Shown here: positions 17,717-27,158 of the stretch, piece after piece
Position numbering within the stretch: position 1 is the first letter of the stretch
Layout of the letters: every line of letters starts with the position of its first letter
Assembly (NCBI RefSeq): GCF_002968015.1
Contig: NZ_PUIP01000009.1
Location: forward strand, 62,001-126,000
Source of the DNA: Massilia phosphatilytica
GTDB taxonomy: Bacteria > Pseudomonadota > Gammaproteobacteria > Burkholderiales > Burkholderiaceae_D
Length of the DNA: 64,000 nucleotides
Reading direction: 5' to 3'
Program-made: the position numbers and the translations under genes
The notes under the pieces: generated by a model
What the model was told of the DNA's origin: nothing
Database searches by the model: none
What the model saw: the letters and a program-made list of their open reading frames with translations, nothing else

Positions 17717-19206
17717 CGCTTCGGCGCAGCCGGCTTGGCGTCGTCCTTGATCTCGGCCGGCTTCTGCTCCTGGCCCGGCAGCTTGGCTGGCGCCGGCTTG
17801 TCCGCGTCCGGATCGGCCTTGGCGAGCTGCACCTTCAAGCCCTTGAAGTGATTCAGGGCTTGCGCCAGCTGGAAGTCGTCCTTGCCGCCGAATTCGACCG
17901 GCTTGGCGTTCTTCAGCGCGGCCACGGTGAACTGCTCTTCCTCGAGCTCGTCGCGGCGTTTCGCGCTGGCGCTCTTGCTGTCGGCCGCCTCGTTCGTCAG
18001 GTGGTGGTCCAGATCGGCTTCGCGCACGCGCACGGCGTTCAGGCCGTCGCCTTCGGGCGTCTCGTCGACCTTCAGGTCCGGGACGATGCCCAGCGCCTGG
18101 ATCGAGCGGCCCTTCGGCGTGAAATAACGCGCCGTCGTCAGCTTGACGGCCGTGTCGGGCGTCAGCTGGCGCAAGGTCTGCACCGAACCCTTGCCGAACG
18201 TCTGGCTGCCCATCACGATGGCGCGCTTGTAGTCCTGCAGGGCGCCCGCGACGATTTCCGACGCCGATGCCGAGCCCGTGTTGACGAGCACCACCATCGG
18301 CACGGTCTTCAGCGCGGCCGGCAATTTCGCCAGCGGATCGGTGCCCGGCTTGACAGCGTAGAATTCGCGCCGGCCGTAGAACGTGGTGTTCGACTCGGCC
18401 AGTTGCCCCTTCGTCGAGACGATCACGTCGTTCGCCGGCAGGAAGGCGGCCGAGACGCCGATCGCGCTCGGCAGCAGGCCGCCCGGGTCGTTGCGCAGGT
18501 CCAGCACGAGGCCCTTGATGTTCGGGTTGCGGGCGTACAGGTCCTTCAGCTTGTCCGCGACCTCGTCGACGGTCTCTTCCTGGAACTGGTTGATGCGCAG
18601 CCAGGCATAGCCGGGCTCGATCATCCTGGCCTTGACGCTGGCCACGTGGATTTCTTCGCGCTCGACCGGGACGACCCACGGCGCGTCGGCGCCGCGGCGG
18701 GCGATGGTCAGCATCACCTTGCTGTGCGGCTCGCCGCGCAGGCGCTTGATGGCATCGTCCAGCGACAGCCCTTTGACGGGCACGTTGTCGATGCGTGTGA
18801 TCAGGTCGCCGGCCTTGATGCCGGCGCGGTACGCGGGCGAATCCTCGATGGGCGACACGATCTTGACGTAGCCGTCCTCCATCGCGACCTCGATGCCGAG
18901 GCCGACGAAGCGGCCCTGCACCTCTTCGCGCATCTCGGCGAAATCCTTCTGGTCCAGGTAGACGGAATGCGGGTCGAGCGAACTCACCATGCCGGCAATG
19001 GCGTCCGACAGCAGCTTCTTGTCGTCGACCTTCTCGACGTAATCGCTCTTGATGAGGGCATACACGTCGGCCAGCTGGCGCAGCTCGTCCAGGGGCAGGG
19101 GAGCATCGCCGCCTTTTTGCGCCAGCGCCGAGTACTGGACCGAGGCGGCCACCCCGGCCACCATGCCGAGGCCGATCAGACCGAGGTTCTTGAGTTTCTT
19201 GCCCAT
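17713..19206 (-). CDS. S41-family C-terminal processing peptidase (CtpA/Prc type)
   Basis: 497 aa. The start at 19206 gives an N-terminal membrane or signal segment (LGLIGLGMVAGVAASVQYSALA). A PDZ domain (RFVGLGIEVAMEDGYVKI ... GIKAGDLITRIDN) precedes the peptidase core with catalytic Ser in NTGSASASEIVAGAL and Lys in GSQTFGKGSVQ. The C-terminus is a Lys/Pro/Ala-rich tail. Such periplasmic proteases trim or degrade envelope proteins and control peptidoglycan hydrolases, which fits its position next to an EnvC-like activator. Confidence 0.93.
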   Translation of the reverse strand: MGKKLKNLGLIGLGMVAGVAASVQYSALAQKGGDAPLPLDELRQLADVYALIKSDYVEKVDDKKLLSDAIAGMVSSLDPHSVYLDQKDFAEMREEVQGRFVGLGIEVAMEDGYVKIVSPIEDSPAYRAGIKAGDLITRIDNVPVKGLSLDDAIKRLRGEPHSKVMLTIARRGADAPWVVPVEREEIHVASVKARMIEPGYAWLRINQFQEETVDEVADKLKDLYARNPNIKGLVLDLRNDPGGLLPSAIGVSAAFLPANDVIVSTKGQLAESNTTFYGRREFYAVKPGTDPLAKLPAALKTVPMVVLVNTGSASASEIVAGALQDYKRAIVMGSQTFGKGSVQTLRQLTPDTAVKLTTARYFTPKGRSIQALGIVPDLKVDETPEGDGLNAVRVREADLDHHLTNEAADSKSASAKRRDELEEEQFTVAALKNAKPVEFGGKDDFQLAQALNHFKGLKVQLAKADPDADKPAPAKLPGQEQKPAEIKDDAKPAAPKR

Positions 19207-19234
19207 GCTGTTCCCTGGATTGTGCTTCCGGAAA

Positions 19235-20713
19235 TTAGAACCTGATCCAGCCCGAGGGATCGAACGCTTTTCCGAGATGCCTGAGCTCGAAGTATAGCCC
19301 CGATTCCTCGTTACCGCCGGTATTGCCGGCACTGGCAATGACGTCGCCTGGCTTGACGGCGTCGCCGGCCTGTTTCACCAGCGTCTGGTTGTTGCCGTAG
19401 ATCGACAGGTACTCGCCGCCATGGTTGATGATGATCAGGTTGCCGTAGCCGCGCATCCAGTTGGCGAACACGACACGCCCGGCCGCGATGGCGCGCACGT
19501 CGGTCCCTTCGGGGGCCTTGATGAACATGCCGCGCCACGTCGGACCATCGCCGCGCTTGGCGCCGAAACGGGCCGCGATCTTGCCGGAGATGGGCGCCGG
19601 CAGGCGGCCACGCAGGCTTTCGAACGCGCCGCTCGGCAGGTCGGCAGCCAGTGCGGTGTCGGCCGTGCGCTGCGGTGCTTCCGGTTTCGGTGCCGGCTCC
19701 TCGGCCACCCGCGTCTCTTCCGGCTCCGGCTTCGGTGGCGGCAACGGTTTGGCAGGCTTGCCGGTCTTGGCCGCTTCCCTGGCCGCTTCGCGCGCCAGGC
19801 GCTCACGCTCTTCGCGCTGCGCCTTGGCCCGCGCCAGCGCGCGCTCTTTCGCCTCGGCGGCCGCTTTCGCGCGCGCGGCGGCCAGTTCCTGTTGCCGCTT
19901 GCGCTCGGCCGCGGCCGCGATTTCCTGTTCGCGGATCAAACGCGTCAGGCGGTCGACGAGGCCGCTCATGCGCTGCTCGTCCTGCTCCAGGCGGCTCGCC
20001 TGCTTGCGCTGGTCCGTCAGTTTGCTCGACAGATTCGCCAGCAAGGTGGCGCGCTTGGCCTTTTCCTTTTCGAGCAGCGTCTTTTGCGACTTCTGCTCTT
20101 GTGCAATTTCTTCCAGCTCGTCCTTGGCGTTCTGCGTCTCGGCATGGTTCGCCTCGACGGCCGCCAGGTTCGCGCGCAGGGAATTCAACAGTTTCGCCTG
20201 TGCCTGCGACACGTAGGCCATCATCTGCAAGTCGCGGTTGATCCGGTTCGGGTTATCGCCCGACAGCAGCAGCTTGATGCGGTCCTCGTTGCCGGCAACA
20301 TAGTGCTCGCGCAACAGCTTGGCCAGCTGGCGCTTCTGCGCCGCGATGGTGTCGCCCAATCTCGCCTCTTCGGTCGCGAGATCCTTCAGCCTGGTATTGG
20401 TGGCGGCCTGCTCGTCGGCCAGTTCACGCAGCGAACGGTTGGCGTCGGAGATCGCTTCTTCCGATTCCGCCAGCTCGTCGGCCGCATCTTCCTTTTCGCT
20501 CTCGGTGCGGCTGATGTCCTTCTTGAGCGCATTGAGCTTTTGCTGGATACCGACGCGCGCCGCCTCGGCGGCGGCCTTCTCCTTGCTGCGCGTGGTCTGG
20601 CGCGGCGCCGCCTGCACGCTGCCCAGGGCAAACGCGCAGGCCAGCAGGCCGCATACCAGCTTGCCGCGGGCGGACAGGCCCGCGGACGTCGACTTCACGA
20701 AGGAAAAACGCAA
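19235..20713 (-). CDS. EnvC-like murein hydrolase activator (degenerate LytM)
   Basis: 492 aa. Signal peptide, then long coiled coils (about 45-240), a Lys/Glu/Ala-rich linker, and a C-terminal M23/LytM-like domain. The metal ligands of active M23 enzymes are replaced (WRGMFIKAPEGTDV, LSIYGNN), as in EnvC, so it probably activates amidases at the division site rather than cutting peptidoglycan. The start is TTG 20713, 4 bases after the gpmA stop; GTG 20698 is the alternative. It probably belongs to the gpmA transcript. Confidence 0.88.
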   Translation of the reverse strand: MRFSFVKSTSAGLSARGKLVCGLLACAFALGSVQAAPRQTTRSKEKAAAEAARVGIQQKLNALKKDISRTESEKEDAADELAESEEAISDANRSLRELADEQAATNTRLKDLATEEARLGDTIAAQKRQLAKLLREHYVAGNEDRIKLLLSGDNPNRINRDLQMMAYVSQAQAKLLNSLRANLAAVEANHAETQNAKDELEEIAQEQKSQKTLLEKEKAKRATLLANLSSKLTDQRKQASRLEQDEQRMSGLVDRLTRLIREQEIAAAAERKRQQELAAARAKAAAEAKERALARAKAQREERERLAREAAREAAKTGKPAKPLPPPKPEPEETRVAEEPAPKPEAPQRTADTALAADLPSGAFESLRGRLPAPISGKIAARFGAKRGDGPTWRGMFIKAPEGTDVRAIAAGRVVFANWMRGYGNLIIINHGGEYLSIYGNNQTLVKQAGDAVKPGDVIASAGNTGGNEESGLYFELRHLGKAFDPSGWIRF

Positions 20714-20716
20714 GAC

Positions 20717-21463
20717 TTACTTCGCCTTCCCTTGGTTGGCCACGGCGGCCATGGCGGCCGCGATCGCTGCCTGGTCGCCCAGGTAGTAATGACGGATCGG
20801 CTTCAGGTCCGCGTCCAGTTCATACACGAGCGGGGTGCCGTTCGGGATGTTCAGGCCGACGATGTCCGAGTCGCTGATGTTGTCCAGCATCTTGATCACG
20901 GCGCGCAGGCTGTTGCCGTGGGCCGAGATCAGGATCTGCTTGCCGGCGCGGATGGCCGGGGCGATTTCCTCGTCCCAGGCCGGCATCACGCGGGCGACGG
21001 TGTCCTTCAGGCATTCCGTCAGCGGGATCTGGGCCTTGTCGAGGCCGGCGTAGCGCGGGTCGTTGAACGACGTGCGCGGATCGTTCGCTTCCAGTGCCGG
21101 CGGCGGGGTGTCGTAGCTGCGGCGCCATACGAGCACCTGCTCGTCGCCGAACTTGGCGGCGGTCTCGCCCTTGTCCAGGCCCTGCAGGGCGCCGTAGTGG
21201 CGCTCGTTCAGGCGCCAGTCGTTCTTGACCGGCAGCCACATCATGTCCATCTCGTCCATGGCCAGCCACAGGGTGCGGATCGCACGTTTCAGGACCGAGG
21301 TGTAGGCCAGGTCGAAGGTGAAGCCGGCTTCCTTCAGCAGGCGGCCGGCCAGCTTGGCTTCGTTGACCCCTTTTTCGGTCAGGTCGACATCGGTCCAGCC
21401 GGTGAAACGGTTCTCGAGGTTCCAGGTGGACTCGCCGTGGCGCATGAATACGATTTTATACAT
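20717..21463 (-). CDS. gpmA: 2,3-bisphosphoglycerate-dependent phosphoglycerate mutase
   Basis: Glycolytic enzyme converting 3- to 2-phosphoglycerate. 248 aa, full length. The phospho-His motif is MRHGESTWN near the N-terminus, with [20 protein letters not shown] and the second His in [13 protein letters not shown]. First gene of the minus-strand run gpmA-envC-ctpA-moeB. Confidence 0.97.
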   Translation of the reverse strand: MYKIVFMRHGESTWNLENRFTGWTDVDLTEKGVNEAKLAGRLLKEAGFTFDLAYTSVLKRAIRTLWLAMDEMDMMWLPVKNDWRLNERHYGALQGLDKGETAAKFGDEQVLVWRRSYDTPPPALEANDPRTSFNDPRYAGLDKAQIPLTECLKDTVARVMPAWDEEIAPAIRAGKQILISAHGNSLRAVIKMLDNISDSDIVGLNIPNGTPLVYELDADLKPIRHYYLGDQAAIAAAMAAVANQGKAK

Positions 21464-21514
21464 AGGTGCTTTATAGAAAAAAGTGAGCAGGAAATACCGA
21501 TCCGACTTCTATTT

Positions 21515-21520
21515 TATAAT
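21515..21520 (+). promoter_or_regulatory. candidate -10 box of the rhodanese-grxC genes
   Basis: A perfect TATAAT 31 bases upstream of the GTG start in the 88-base divergent gap to gpmA. No good -35 at 16-18 bases, so the promoter is tentative. Confidence 0.4.
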
Positions 21521-21551
21521 GCGATGATTCAGTTCAACCAACGGAAACTTC

Positions 21552-21956
21552 GTGAAATTCATCATCGACCATTTCATCACTGTCGCGATCGCTGTCCTGT
21601 CGGGGGGCGCCCTGCTGTGGTTGTCGCTCGCGCCGCGTGGCCGCGTGGCCTCGCCGCTGCAGGCCACCCAGATGATCAACCGGGGTAAATCCACCGCCGT
21701 GATCGATGTCCGCAGCGCCGACGCGTTTGCCGCTGGGCACTTGCGCGACGCGAAACACGTTCCGCTGGCAGACTTGGGCAATCGCACCGGTGAGCTGGAC
21801 AAGTCGAAAGTCAAGACCATCATTGTCGTCGACCACGACGGCAAACACGCCGATAAAGCGGCGCGCCTGTTGAAAGCGGCAGGGTTCGAAGATATCTATG
21901 GCCTGGAAGGCGGCATCGCGGCCTGGACGGCTGCCGGCCTGCCCCTGATCAAATAA
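21552..21956 (+). CDS. membrane-anchored rhodanese-like protein without catalytic Cys
   Basis: 134 aa, starting with GTG. An N-terminal membrane helix (FITVAIAVLSGGALLWLSLA) is followed by a rhodanese fold (TAVIDVRSADAFAAGHLRDAKHVP; GLEGGIAAWTAAGLPL). At the active-site loop, where rhodaneses read C-x-x-G-x-R/S, this protein reads DHDGKHADKA and has no Cys. Sulfur transfer is therefore unlikely; a binding or scaffold role is possible. The family resembles YibN, which is also found beside grxC and secB. Confidence 0.85.
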   Translation: MKFIIDHFITVAIAVLSGGALLWLSLAPRGRVASPLQATQMINRGKSTAVIDVRSADAFAAGHLRDAKHVPLADLGNRTGELDKSKVKTIIVVDHDGKHADKAARLLKAAGFEDIYGLEGGIAAWTAAGLPLIK

Positions 21957-21972
21957 TTTGAAAGGAATTGCC

Positions 21973-22242
21973 ATGACAGCCCATGTTGTCCTCTATCACA
22001 CCGCCAGCTGCCCCTACTGCGTGCGCGCCGAGCGCCTGCTGGAAGCCAAGGGCGTGACCGACATCGAACGCATCCGCGTCGACCTTGATCCGGAACAGCG
22101 CGCCATCATGATGCAGCGCACGGGCCGCCGCACGGTGCCGCAGATTTACGTGGGCGATACGCACGTGGGCGGCTTCGACGACTTGTACGCGCTCGACCAG
22201 GCCGGCCGCCTGGACCCGCTGCTGAAGGGCGCGGCCGCCTGA
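21973..22242 (+). CDS. grxC: glutaredoxin 3
   Basis: Glutathione-dependent dithiol reductase. 89 aa. The active site SCPYC is near residue 15, with cis-Pro in RRTVPQIYVG and the glutathione-binding GGFDDLYALD. ATG 21973 is preceded by AAAGGAATTGCC. Confidence 0.96.
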   Translation: MTAHVVLYHTASCPYCVRAERLLEAKGVTDIERIRVDLDPEQRAIMMQRTGRRTVPQIYVGDTHVGGFDDLYALDQAGRLDPLLKGAAA

Positions 22243-22295
22243 CGGGTGCGGCTTGACGGGGCTCCGGCAAACTATTGAAACCGAATTGGTTTTGA

Positions 22296-22351
22296 TACAA
22301 TTGCCGGCGCCTTGACAAGTCAAGCACCTCGAATGGCAGGCTTTGCCATTC
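22296..22351 (+). promoter_or_regulatory. secB leader: -10 box, palindrome and hairpin
   Basis: TACAAT (22296-22301, with TTGAAA 15 bases upstream) could start a secB transcript. A palindrome CTTGAC-AA-GTCAAG (22311-22324) covers the expected start point, and a perfect 8-bp hairpin (GAATGGCA 22331-22338 / TGCCATTC 22344-22351) follows in the leader. The palindrome suits a repressor site; the hairpin lacks a strong T run. Confidence 0.45.
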
Positions 22352-22378
22352 TTCTTAAAAATTACACGAAAGCGTTCC

Positions 22379-22852
22379 ATGGCTGACGAAAACCTGCAAC
22401 CCGTATTCCAAATCCAGCGTATCTACCTGAAGGATCTGTCGCTGGAACAACCGAATTCCCCGGCGATCTTCCTGGAGCAGGAAGCCCCGACCATCGAGGT
22501 CTCGCTGGACGTCGGCGCCGAAGGCATTGCCGATGGCATCTACGAATCGACCGTCACCATCACCGTGACCGCCAAGGTCAAGGACAAAGTGGCCTTCCTG
22601 GCCGAAGGCAAGCAAGCAGGTATCTTCGAAGCCCGTAACATCCCGGCCGAGCAGATGGATCCGCTGCTGGGCATCGGTTGCCCGAACATCATCTACCCGT
22701 ACCTGCGCGCCAACATCGCCGACGTGATCACCCGTGCCGGTTTCCCGCCGGTCCACCTGGCCGAGATCAACTTCGAAGTGTTCTACCAGCAGCGTCGCCA
22801 GGCGCTGGCCGAGCAGGCTGCCGCTGCAGGCACGCCGGCCGCCAACCAGTAA
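22379..22852 (+). CDS. secB: protein-export chaperone SecB
   Basis: Tetrameric cytosolic chaperone that keeps precursors unfolded and hands them to SecA. 157 aa. Conserved [19 protein letters not shown] near the N-terminus, the GIFEARNIP loop, [15 protein letters not shown] and [14 protein letters not shown]; the tail is Ala-rich. ATG 22379 is 137 bases after grxC and the ribosome site is weak. Confidence 0.97.
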   Translation: MADENLQPVFQIQRIYLKDLSLEQPNSPAIFLEQEAPTIEVSLDVGAEGIADGIYESTVTITVTAKVKDKVAFLAEGKQAGIFEARNIPAEQMDPLLGIGCPNIIYPYLRANIADVITRAGFPPVHLAEINFEVFYQQRRQALAEQAAAAGTPAANQ

Positions 22853-22953
22853 TCATCCGGGCGTCCCGCTTCGCCTGTCCCGGGCGGGGCCGGACGCCTT
22901 GTTTCTTTGACGGGCATGCCGATACCCGGCGTGCACCGTCTTCAAAGGCCCAC

Positions 22954-23409
22954 ATGCGCCCCATCCGCTTCCGCCACCGACTCATCGCAGGCAGCCTGAT
23001 GCTGCTGGCCTCGTGCGCGGCCGCCGCATTCGATTTCAAGACGGTCGGCGCGCATGCCGTCATCCTCTACGAAGCGCCATCCACCCGCAGCGGCAAACTG
23101 TACGTCGCGCCCAGCGGCATGCCGGTCGAGGTCGTCCTCAGCTACGGCGACTGGGTCAAGGTAAGAGACGCCTCCGGCGACATGGCCTGGACCGAAGCGA
23201 AAAACCTGTCGGCCAAGCGCAACGTCATCGTGCGCGTCGCGTCCGCCAAGGTACGTTCGGCGCCCGACGACAATGCGTCCATCGTGATGACGGCCGAAAA
23301 GAACGTCCTGCTCGAGCTCGTCGATCCGGAAGCCGGCACGTGGGTGCGCGTACGCCACCGCGACGGCACCGGCGGCTACGTCAGGGCGTCCGACATCTGG
23401 GGCATCTAG
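22954..23409 (+). CDS. secreted SH3-domain protein
   Basis: 151 aa. Signal peptide ([21 protein letters not shown]) followed by two bacterial SH3-like units: the first near [20 protein letters not shown], the second near [20 protein letters not shown] ending [12 protein letters not shown]. Such SH3_3 proteins usually bind peptidoglycan or a protein partner in the periplasm. The Cys in LLASC could be a lipobox (LLASC), so a lipoprotein form is possible. It sits between secB and gpsA. Confidence 0.85.
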   Translation: MRPIRFRHRLIAGSLMLLASCAAAAFDFKTVGAHAVILYEAPSTRSGKLYVAPSGMPVEVVLSYGDWVKVRDASGDMAWTEAKNLSAKRNVIVRVASAKVRSAPDDNASIVMTAEKNVLLELVDPEAGTWVRVRHRDGTGGYVRASDIWGI

Positions 23410-23426
23410 CCCGTCTTTCCATACCC

Positions 23427-24455
23427 ATGCACGAACCGAAACCACCCCAAAAGATCACCGTCCTCGGTGCCGGCGCCTGGGGCACGGCGGTGGCGATCGC
23501 GCTCGCCGCGCGCCACGACGTCCTGCTGTGGGGACGCAATCCCGCACAGATGGCGCAAGCCGCCAGCGCAAGAGAGAACACCGAGTACCTGCCCGGCTTC
23601 CCGCTGCCGGACGGCCTGAACGTCACGGCCGACTTCGACGCCGCCGTCGCGCATGTCGTGAATGCCGCTGGGGAAGAGCCACTGCTGATCGCGGCCTGCC
23701 CCGTGGCCGGCCTGCGCCCCCTCCTGCAGCAACTGAAGGGCCGCGCCATCCCGAACATCGTCTGGCTGTGCAAGGGCTTCGAATACGAGACCGGCCTGCT
23801 GCCGCACCAGGTCGTGCGCGAGGTGTTGGGCGATGCCGTGCCGGGTGCCGCATTGTCCGGTCCGTCGTTCGCGCAGGAAGTGGCGCGCGGCCTGCCGTGC
23901 GCCCTGACGGTCGCGTCGACCGACAAGGCACTGCGCGAACGGGTCGTCGCGCTCGTCCATGGCGGCAATATGCGTGTGTATTCCTGCGACGACCTGGTCG
24001 GCGTGGAAGTGGGCGGTGCCGTCAAGAACATCCTCGCCATCGCCACCGGCACGGCCGACGGCCTCGGGCTGGGACTGAATGCACGCGCCGCGCTGATCAC
24101 GCGCGGCCTCGCGGAAATCACCCGCCTCGGCACGGCGCTGGGCGGCCATGCGGGCACGTTCATGGGCCTGACGGGGATGGGCGACCTGATCCTGACCTGC
24201 ACGGGCGACCTGTCGCGCAACCGCCGCGTCGGCCTGGCACTGGCCCAGGGCAAGCCGCTCGACACCATCGTCCGGGAACTCGGGCACGTGGCCGAAGGCG
24301 TGCCCTGCGCCAAGGCCGTGCGCGAGCTGGCGGCCAGGCTGGGCGTCGATATGCCGATCACCAATGCGGTGGCCGGCGTGCTGTTCGATGGCGATTCCGC
24401 CAGCGACATGGTGACCAGGTTGCTGGCGCGGGACCCGCGCGACGAACTCGCCTGA
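23427..24455 (+). CDS. gpsA: NAD(P)H-dependent glycerol-3-phosphate dehydrogenase
   Basis: Makes sn-glycerol-3-phosphate from dihydroxyacetone phosphate for phospholipid synthesis. 342 aa. Dinucleotide loop [14 protein letters not shown] near residue 15; [22 protein letters not shown], the catalytic Lys in [13 protein letters not shown] and [17 protein letters not shown] are all present. It ends 6 bases from the convergent cupin gene. Confidence 0.97.
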   Translation: MHEPKPPQKITVLGAGAWGTAVAIALAARHDVLLWGRNPAQMAQAASARENTEYLPGFPLPDGLNVTADFDAAVAHVVNAAGEEPLLIAACPVAGLRPLLQQLKGRAIPNIVWLCKGFEYETGLLPHQVVREVLGDAVPGAALSGPSFAQEVARGLPCALTVASTDKALRERVVALVHGGNMRVYSCDDLVGVEVGGAVKNILAIATGTADGLGLGLNARAALITRGLAEITRLGTALGGHAGTFMGLTGMGDLILTCTGDLSRNRRVGLALAQGKPLDTIVRELGHVAEGVPCAKAVRELAARLGVDMPITNAVAGVLFDGDSASDMVTRLLARDPRDELA

Positions 24456-24461
24456 CCGGGA

Positions 24462-24833
24462 TTACGGCGCGGGCGTGTTCCGCGTCGGCCCACCCGTGTT
24501 ATCGCCCGGATGCAGCAAAATGGTCAGCAACGCTACCGCATCCTGGTTGGCCTGGATCGCATGCGGTTCGCCGCCGGCAAGATAAACCATCTCGTTCGGC
24601 CGCAGGATCGTCGTGCGGCCGTGGGCCTGGAACGCGATCTCGCCTTCCAGGCACAGCAAGGTCATCTCCCCTTCGACCCAGTGTTCCGGCAGCGGTTTTT
24701 CCTTCGGTATCACGAGCCGGATCAATTCCATGTGATCGGTCTTGATCAGTGCGATCGAGGTGAAATTCGCGATGTCGTCTTCGCCCCGCTGGAGTGCGAT
24801 CCGCTCACCCGAGACTGCGTGGTGCAACGCCAT
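24462..24833 (-). CDS. cytoplasmic cupin-domain protein
   Basis: 123 aa, single cupin barrel without signal peptide. Motif region EHWVEGEMTLLCLEGEIAF and AGGEPHAIQANQDA. The first motif has only one His at the usual metal positions, so metal binding is uncertain. ATG 24833 has AGGGAG upstream. Function unknown. Confidence 0.82.
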   Translation of the reverse strand: MALHHAVSGERIALQRGEDDIANFTSIALIKTDHMELIRLVIPKEKPLPEHWVEGEMTLLCLEGEIAFQAHGRTTILRPNEMVYLAGGEPHAIQANQDAVALLTILLHPGDNTGGPTRNTPAP

Positions 24834-24845
24834 GTGTGACTCCCT

Positions 24846-25532
24846 TTACTCTTCGAATGTCTGCGGCACCCCGCGCAGCCAGTTGACGAGCGCGGTGGCG
24901 TCCTTGAATCCCTGCGCGAGCTGCGGCACGAGCTTGTCCGGGGCGTTGATGTCCAGCTTCTCTTCCTTCCAGACGAAATAGCTCTTCAGCTTCAGGTATT
25001 CGACCAGCGGATGGTTCGGATCGAATCCCTTCGGCGGGCGTTGCAGCTTGTCTTCCGGCTGCAGGTCGCCATACGCCTCGCGCAGATGTTTATTCTTCAA
25101 CATTTTGGCGAAACCTGTCGCATCGTTGACGACGTGCTCGCGGATCGCCTTCAGGCGCGCCGCCGGCGGCAGGTATTCGCCGGCGCCGTACAGCAGCGTA
25201 CCGTCCGCTTCGATGTGGAAGTAATAGGTCGGCCCGCCCCCTTCGCTGGGACGGCGCTTGTTGCCGGGTGCGATCCCGGCCGAGAAATGCGTTTTATAGG
25301 GCGTCTTGTCGTGCGAAAAGCGCGTATCGCGCTGGAAGCGGAACATCGCCTTCTTCGGGTCGCAGGCGACGACCTGCTTGTCGAACCGGCCGATCTCCTT
25401 GATCAGTTCGGTCAGCACTTCCAGGAATTCGACCCGCAGGATGTCGTAGCGGGGCTTGTTCATGATGAACCACGGCCGGGTGTTGCTCTCTTTGAGTTCG
25501 GAAAGGAATTGCGTCAGGTCGCGCAGGTGCAT
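24846..25532 (-). CDS. DUF2461/TIGR02453-family protein
   Basis: 228 aa. Family pattern: FLSELKESNTRPWF at the N-terminus, RFQRDTRFSHDKTPYKTHFSAGI, YYFHIEADGTLLYGAGEYLP and PKGFDPNHPLVEYLKLKSYFVW. Widespread soluble protein of unknown biochemical function. It is 12 bases upstream of the cupin and may share its transcript. Confidence 0.9.
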   Translation of the reverse strand: MHLRDLTQFLSELKESNTRPWFIMNKPRYDILRVEFLEVLTELIKEIGRFDKQVVACDPKKAMFRFQRDTRFSHDKTPYKTHFSAGIAPGNKRRPSEGGGPTYYFHIEADGTLLYGAGEYLPPAARLKAIREHVVNDATGFAKMLKNKHLREAYGDLQPEDKLQRPPKGFDPNHPLVEYLKLKSYFVWKEEKLDINAPDKLVPQLAQGFKDATALVNWLRGVPQTFEE

Positions 25533-25549
25533 AAAAAAAATCCAAATGT

Positions 25550-26701
25550 TCAGGGAGTCTGGCGCGGACGGCGGCCGACGGTCACGGCGATGGTCGTCTC
25601 GCGGTTCTTGCGCATGACCGTCATCTGCGCCTTGCCGCCGGGCGGCAGGTCGGCGATGAGGTTCATCATGTCGTTGGTGCTGCCGACTTTCTTGCCTTCG
25701 ACGGTCAGCAGGATATCGCCCGGACGCATGCCGGCGCGGTCGGCCGGTCCGCCGCGCACGACGCCGGCGATGATGGCGCCGCGGTCGCGCGGGAGGCCGA
25801 AGCTGTCGGCCAGTTCGGGGGTGATGTCCTGCGATTCGACACCGATCCAGCCGCGCACGACCTGGCCGTGCTTGATGATGGAATCGAGCACGGTCTTGGC
25901 CGTCGACACGGGAATTGCGAAGCCGATGCCGACCGAGCCGCCCGTCTGCGAATAAATGGCCGAATTGATGCCCAGCAGGTTGCCGCGTGTATCGACGAGC
26001 GCCCCGCCCGAGTTGCCGAAGTTGATGGCGGCATCCGTCTGGATGAAATTCTCGAAGTGGTTGATGTGCAGGTTGTTGCGCCCCAGCGCCGAGATGATGC
26101 CGAGGGTGACGGTCTGGCCGACGCCGAACGGATTGCCGATCGCCAGCACGACGTCGCCCACGCGTGCCTGGTCGGGGTCGCCCAGCACGATCACGGGCAA
26201 TTTATCCGCCTTGATGCGGATGACGGCGAGGTCCGTTTCCGGATCCGTGCCGACGATGCTGGCGGCCGATTTGCGTCCGTCCGCGAGGCCGACCTCGATC
26301 TCGTCGGCACCTTCCACGACATGGTAATTCGTCAGGATATAGCCGTCGCCGCTGACGATCACGCCGGAACCGAGGCTGGCCATCTGTTCCTGCGGCGGCA
26401 TCTTGTCGCCGAAGAACTTCTTGAAGAACGGATCCTTCAGCAGCGGATGGGTCTCGCGCAGCGCCTTGCTGGTGAGGATGTTGACGACGGCCGGCATGGC
26501 GCGGCCGGCCGCATCGCGGTAGCTGGCCGGCGCCGGACCGCCGCCGGGTGCCTGCAGTACCGGTACTCCCCGCCCCGGCCCGCCGATGCCCACCTGCGTG
26601 GGCGCCCGCCCGGTCCACGCCGGCCGCAGCGCCGCGATCACGACATAGATGCCGAAGGCAATCGTGACGGTCTGGGCGAACAGCAGCCAGTAGCGGCGCA
26701 T
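25550..26701 (-). CDS. DegS-like periplasmic serine protease (S1C, one PDZ)
   Basis: 383 aa. A single uncleaved N-terminal membrane helix (LLFAQTVTIAFGIYVVIAAL), trypsin-like domain with His in TNYHVVEG, Asp in DPETDLAVIRI and Ser in INFGNSGGALVD, and one C-terminal PDZ domain (GMRPGDILLTVEGKKV). One membrane anchor plus one PDZ is the DegS layout rather than the two-PDZ DegP. DegS starts envelope-stress signalling by cutting anti-sigma-E; no rseA is visible here. Confidence 0.92.
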   Translation of the reverse strand: MRRYWLLFAQTVTIAFGIYVVIAALRPAWTGRAPTQVGIGGPGRGVPVLQAPGGGPAPASYRDAAGRAMPAVVNILTSKALRETHPLLKDPFFKKFFGDKMPPQEQMASLGSGVIVSGDGYILTNYHVVEGADEIEVGLADGRKSAASIVGTDPETDLAVIRIKADKLPVIVLGDPDQARVGDVVLAIGNPFGVGQTVTLGIISALGRNNLHINHFENFIQTDAAINFGNSGGALVDTRGNLLGINSAIYSQTGGSVGIGFAIPVSTAKTVLDSIIKHGQVVRGWIGVESQDITPELADSFGLPRDRGAIIAGVVRGGPADRAGMRPGDILLTVEGKKVGSTNDMMNLIADLPPGGKAQMTVMRKNRETTIAVTVGRRPRQTP

Positions 26702-26717
26702 CGGACGGCTCCCGCGG

Positions 26718-27158
26718 CTATCGCTTCAGCGTCAGCGCATCGCGGATTTCACGCAGCAGAACGACCTCTTCCGACGCTGCCACCGCAGCGGCCGCCTGCT
26801 GCTCTTCCTCGGCCTTGGTGAACGGCGCGCGCATGCGATTCATGAGCCTGACCATCTGGAAAATGACGACCGCCAGGATCAGGAAGTTCAGCAGGATCGT
26901 GAAGAAATTGCCGTACGCGAGCACGGCGCCGGCCTTCTTGGCCTCGGCCAGTGGCAGCCCGTACGCCTGGCCGTTGAGCGGGATGTAGTAGCTGGCGAAA
27001 TCGAGGCCGCCGAACAGCTTGCCGATCGGCGGCATGATGACGTCCTGCACGAGCGAATCGACGATGCGCCCGAACGCGCCGCCGATGATCACGCCGACAG
27101 CCAGGTCGACGACGTTGCCCTTCATCGCAAATTTCTTGAACTCTTCCAGCATAGCCAT
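26718..27158 (-). CDS. mscL: large-conductance mechanosensitive channel MscL
   Basis: Homopentameric channel that opens under membrane tension to release solutes on osmotic downshock. 146 aa. N-terminal amphipathic helix [26 protein letters not shown], second membrane helix [21 protein letters not shown]-terminal helical bundle ending [20 protein letters not shown] lies 5-11 bases upstream of ATG 27158. Confidence 0.97.
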   Translation of the reverse strand: MAMLEEFKKFAMKGNVVDLAVGVIIGGAFGRIVDSLVQDVIMPPIGKLFGGLDFASYYIPLNGQAYGLPLAEAKKAGAVLAYGNFFTILLNFLILAVVIFQMVRLMNRMRAPFTKAEEEQQAAAAVAASEEVVLLREIRDALTLKR

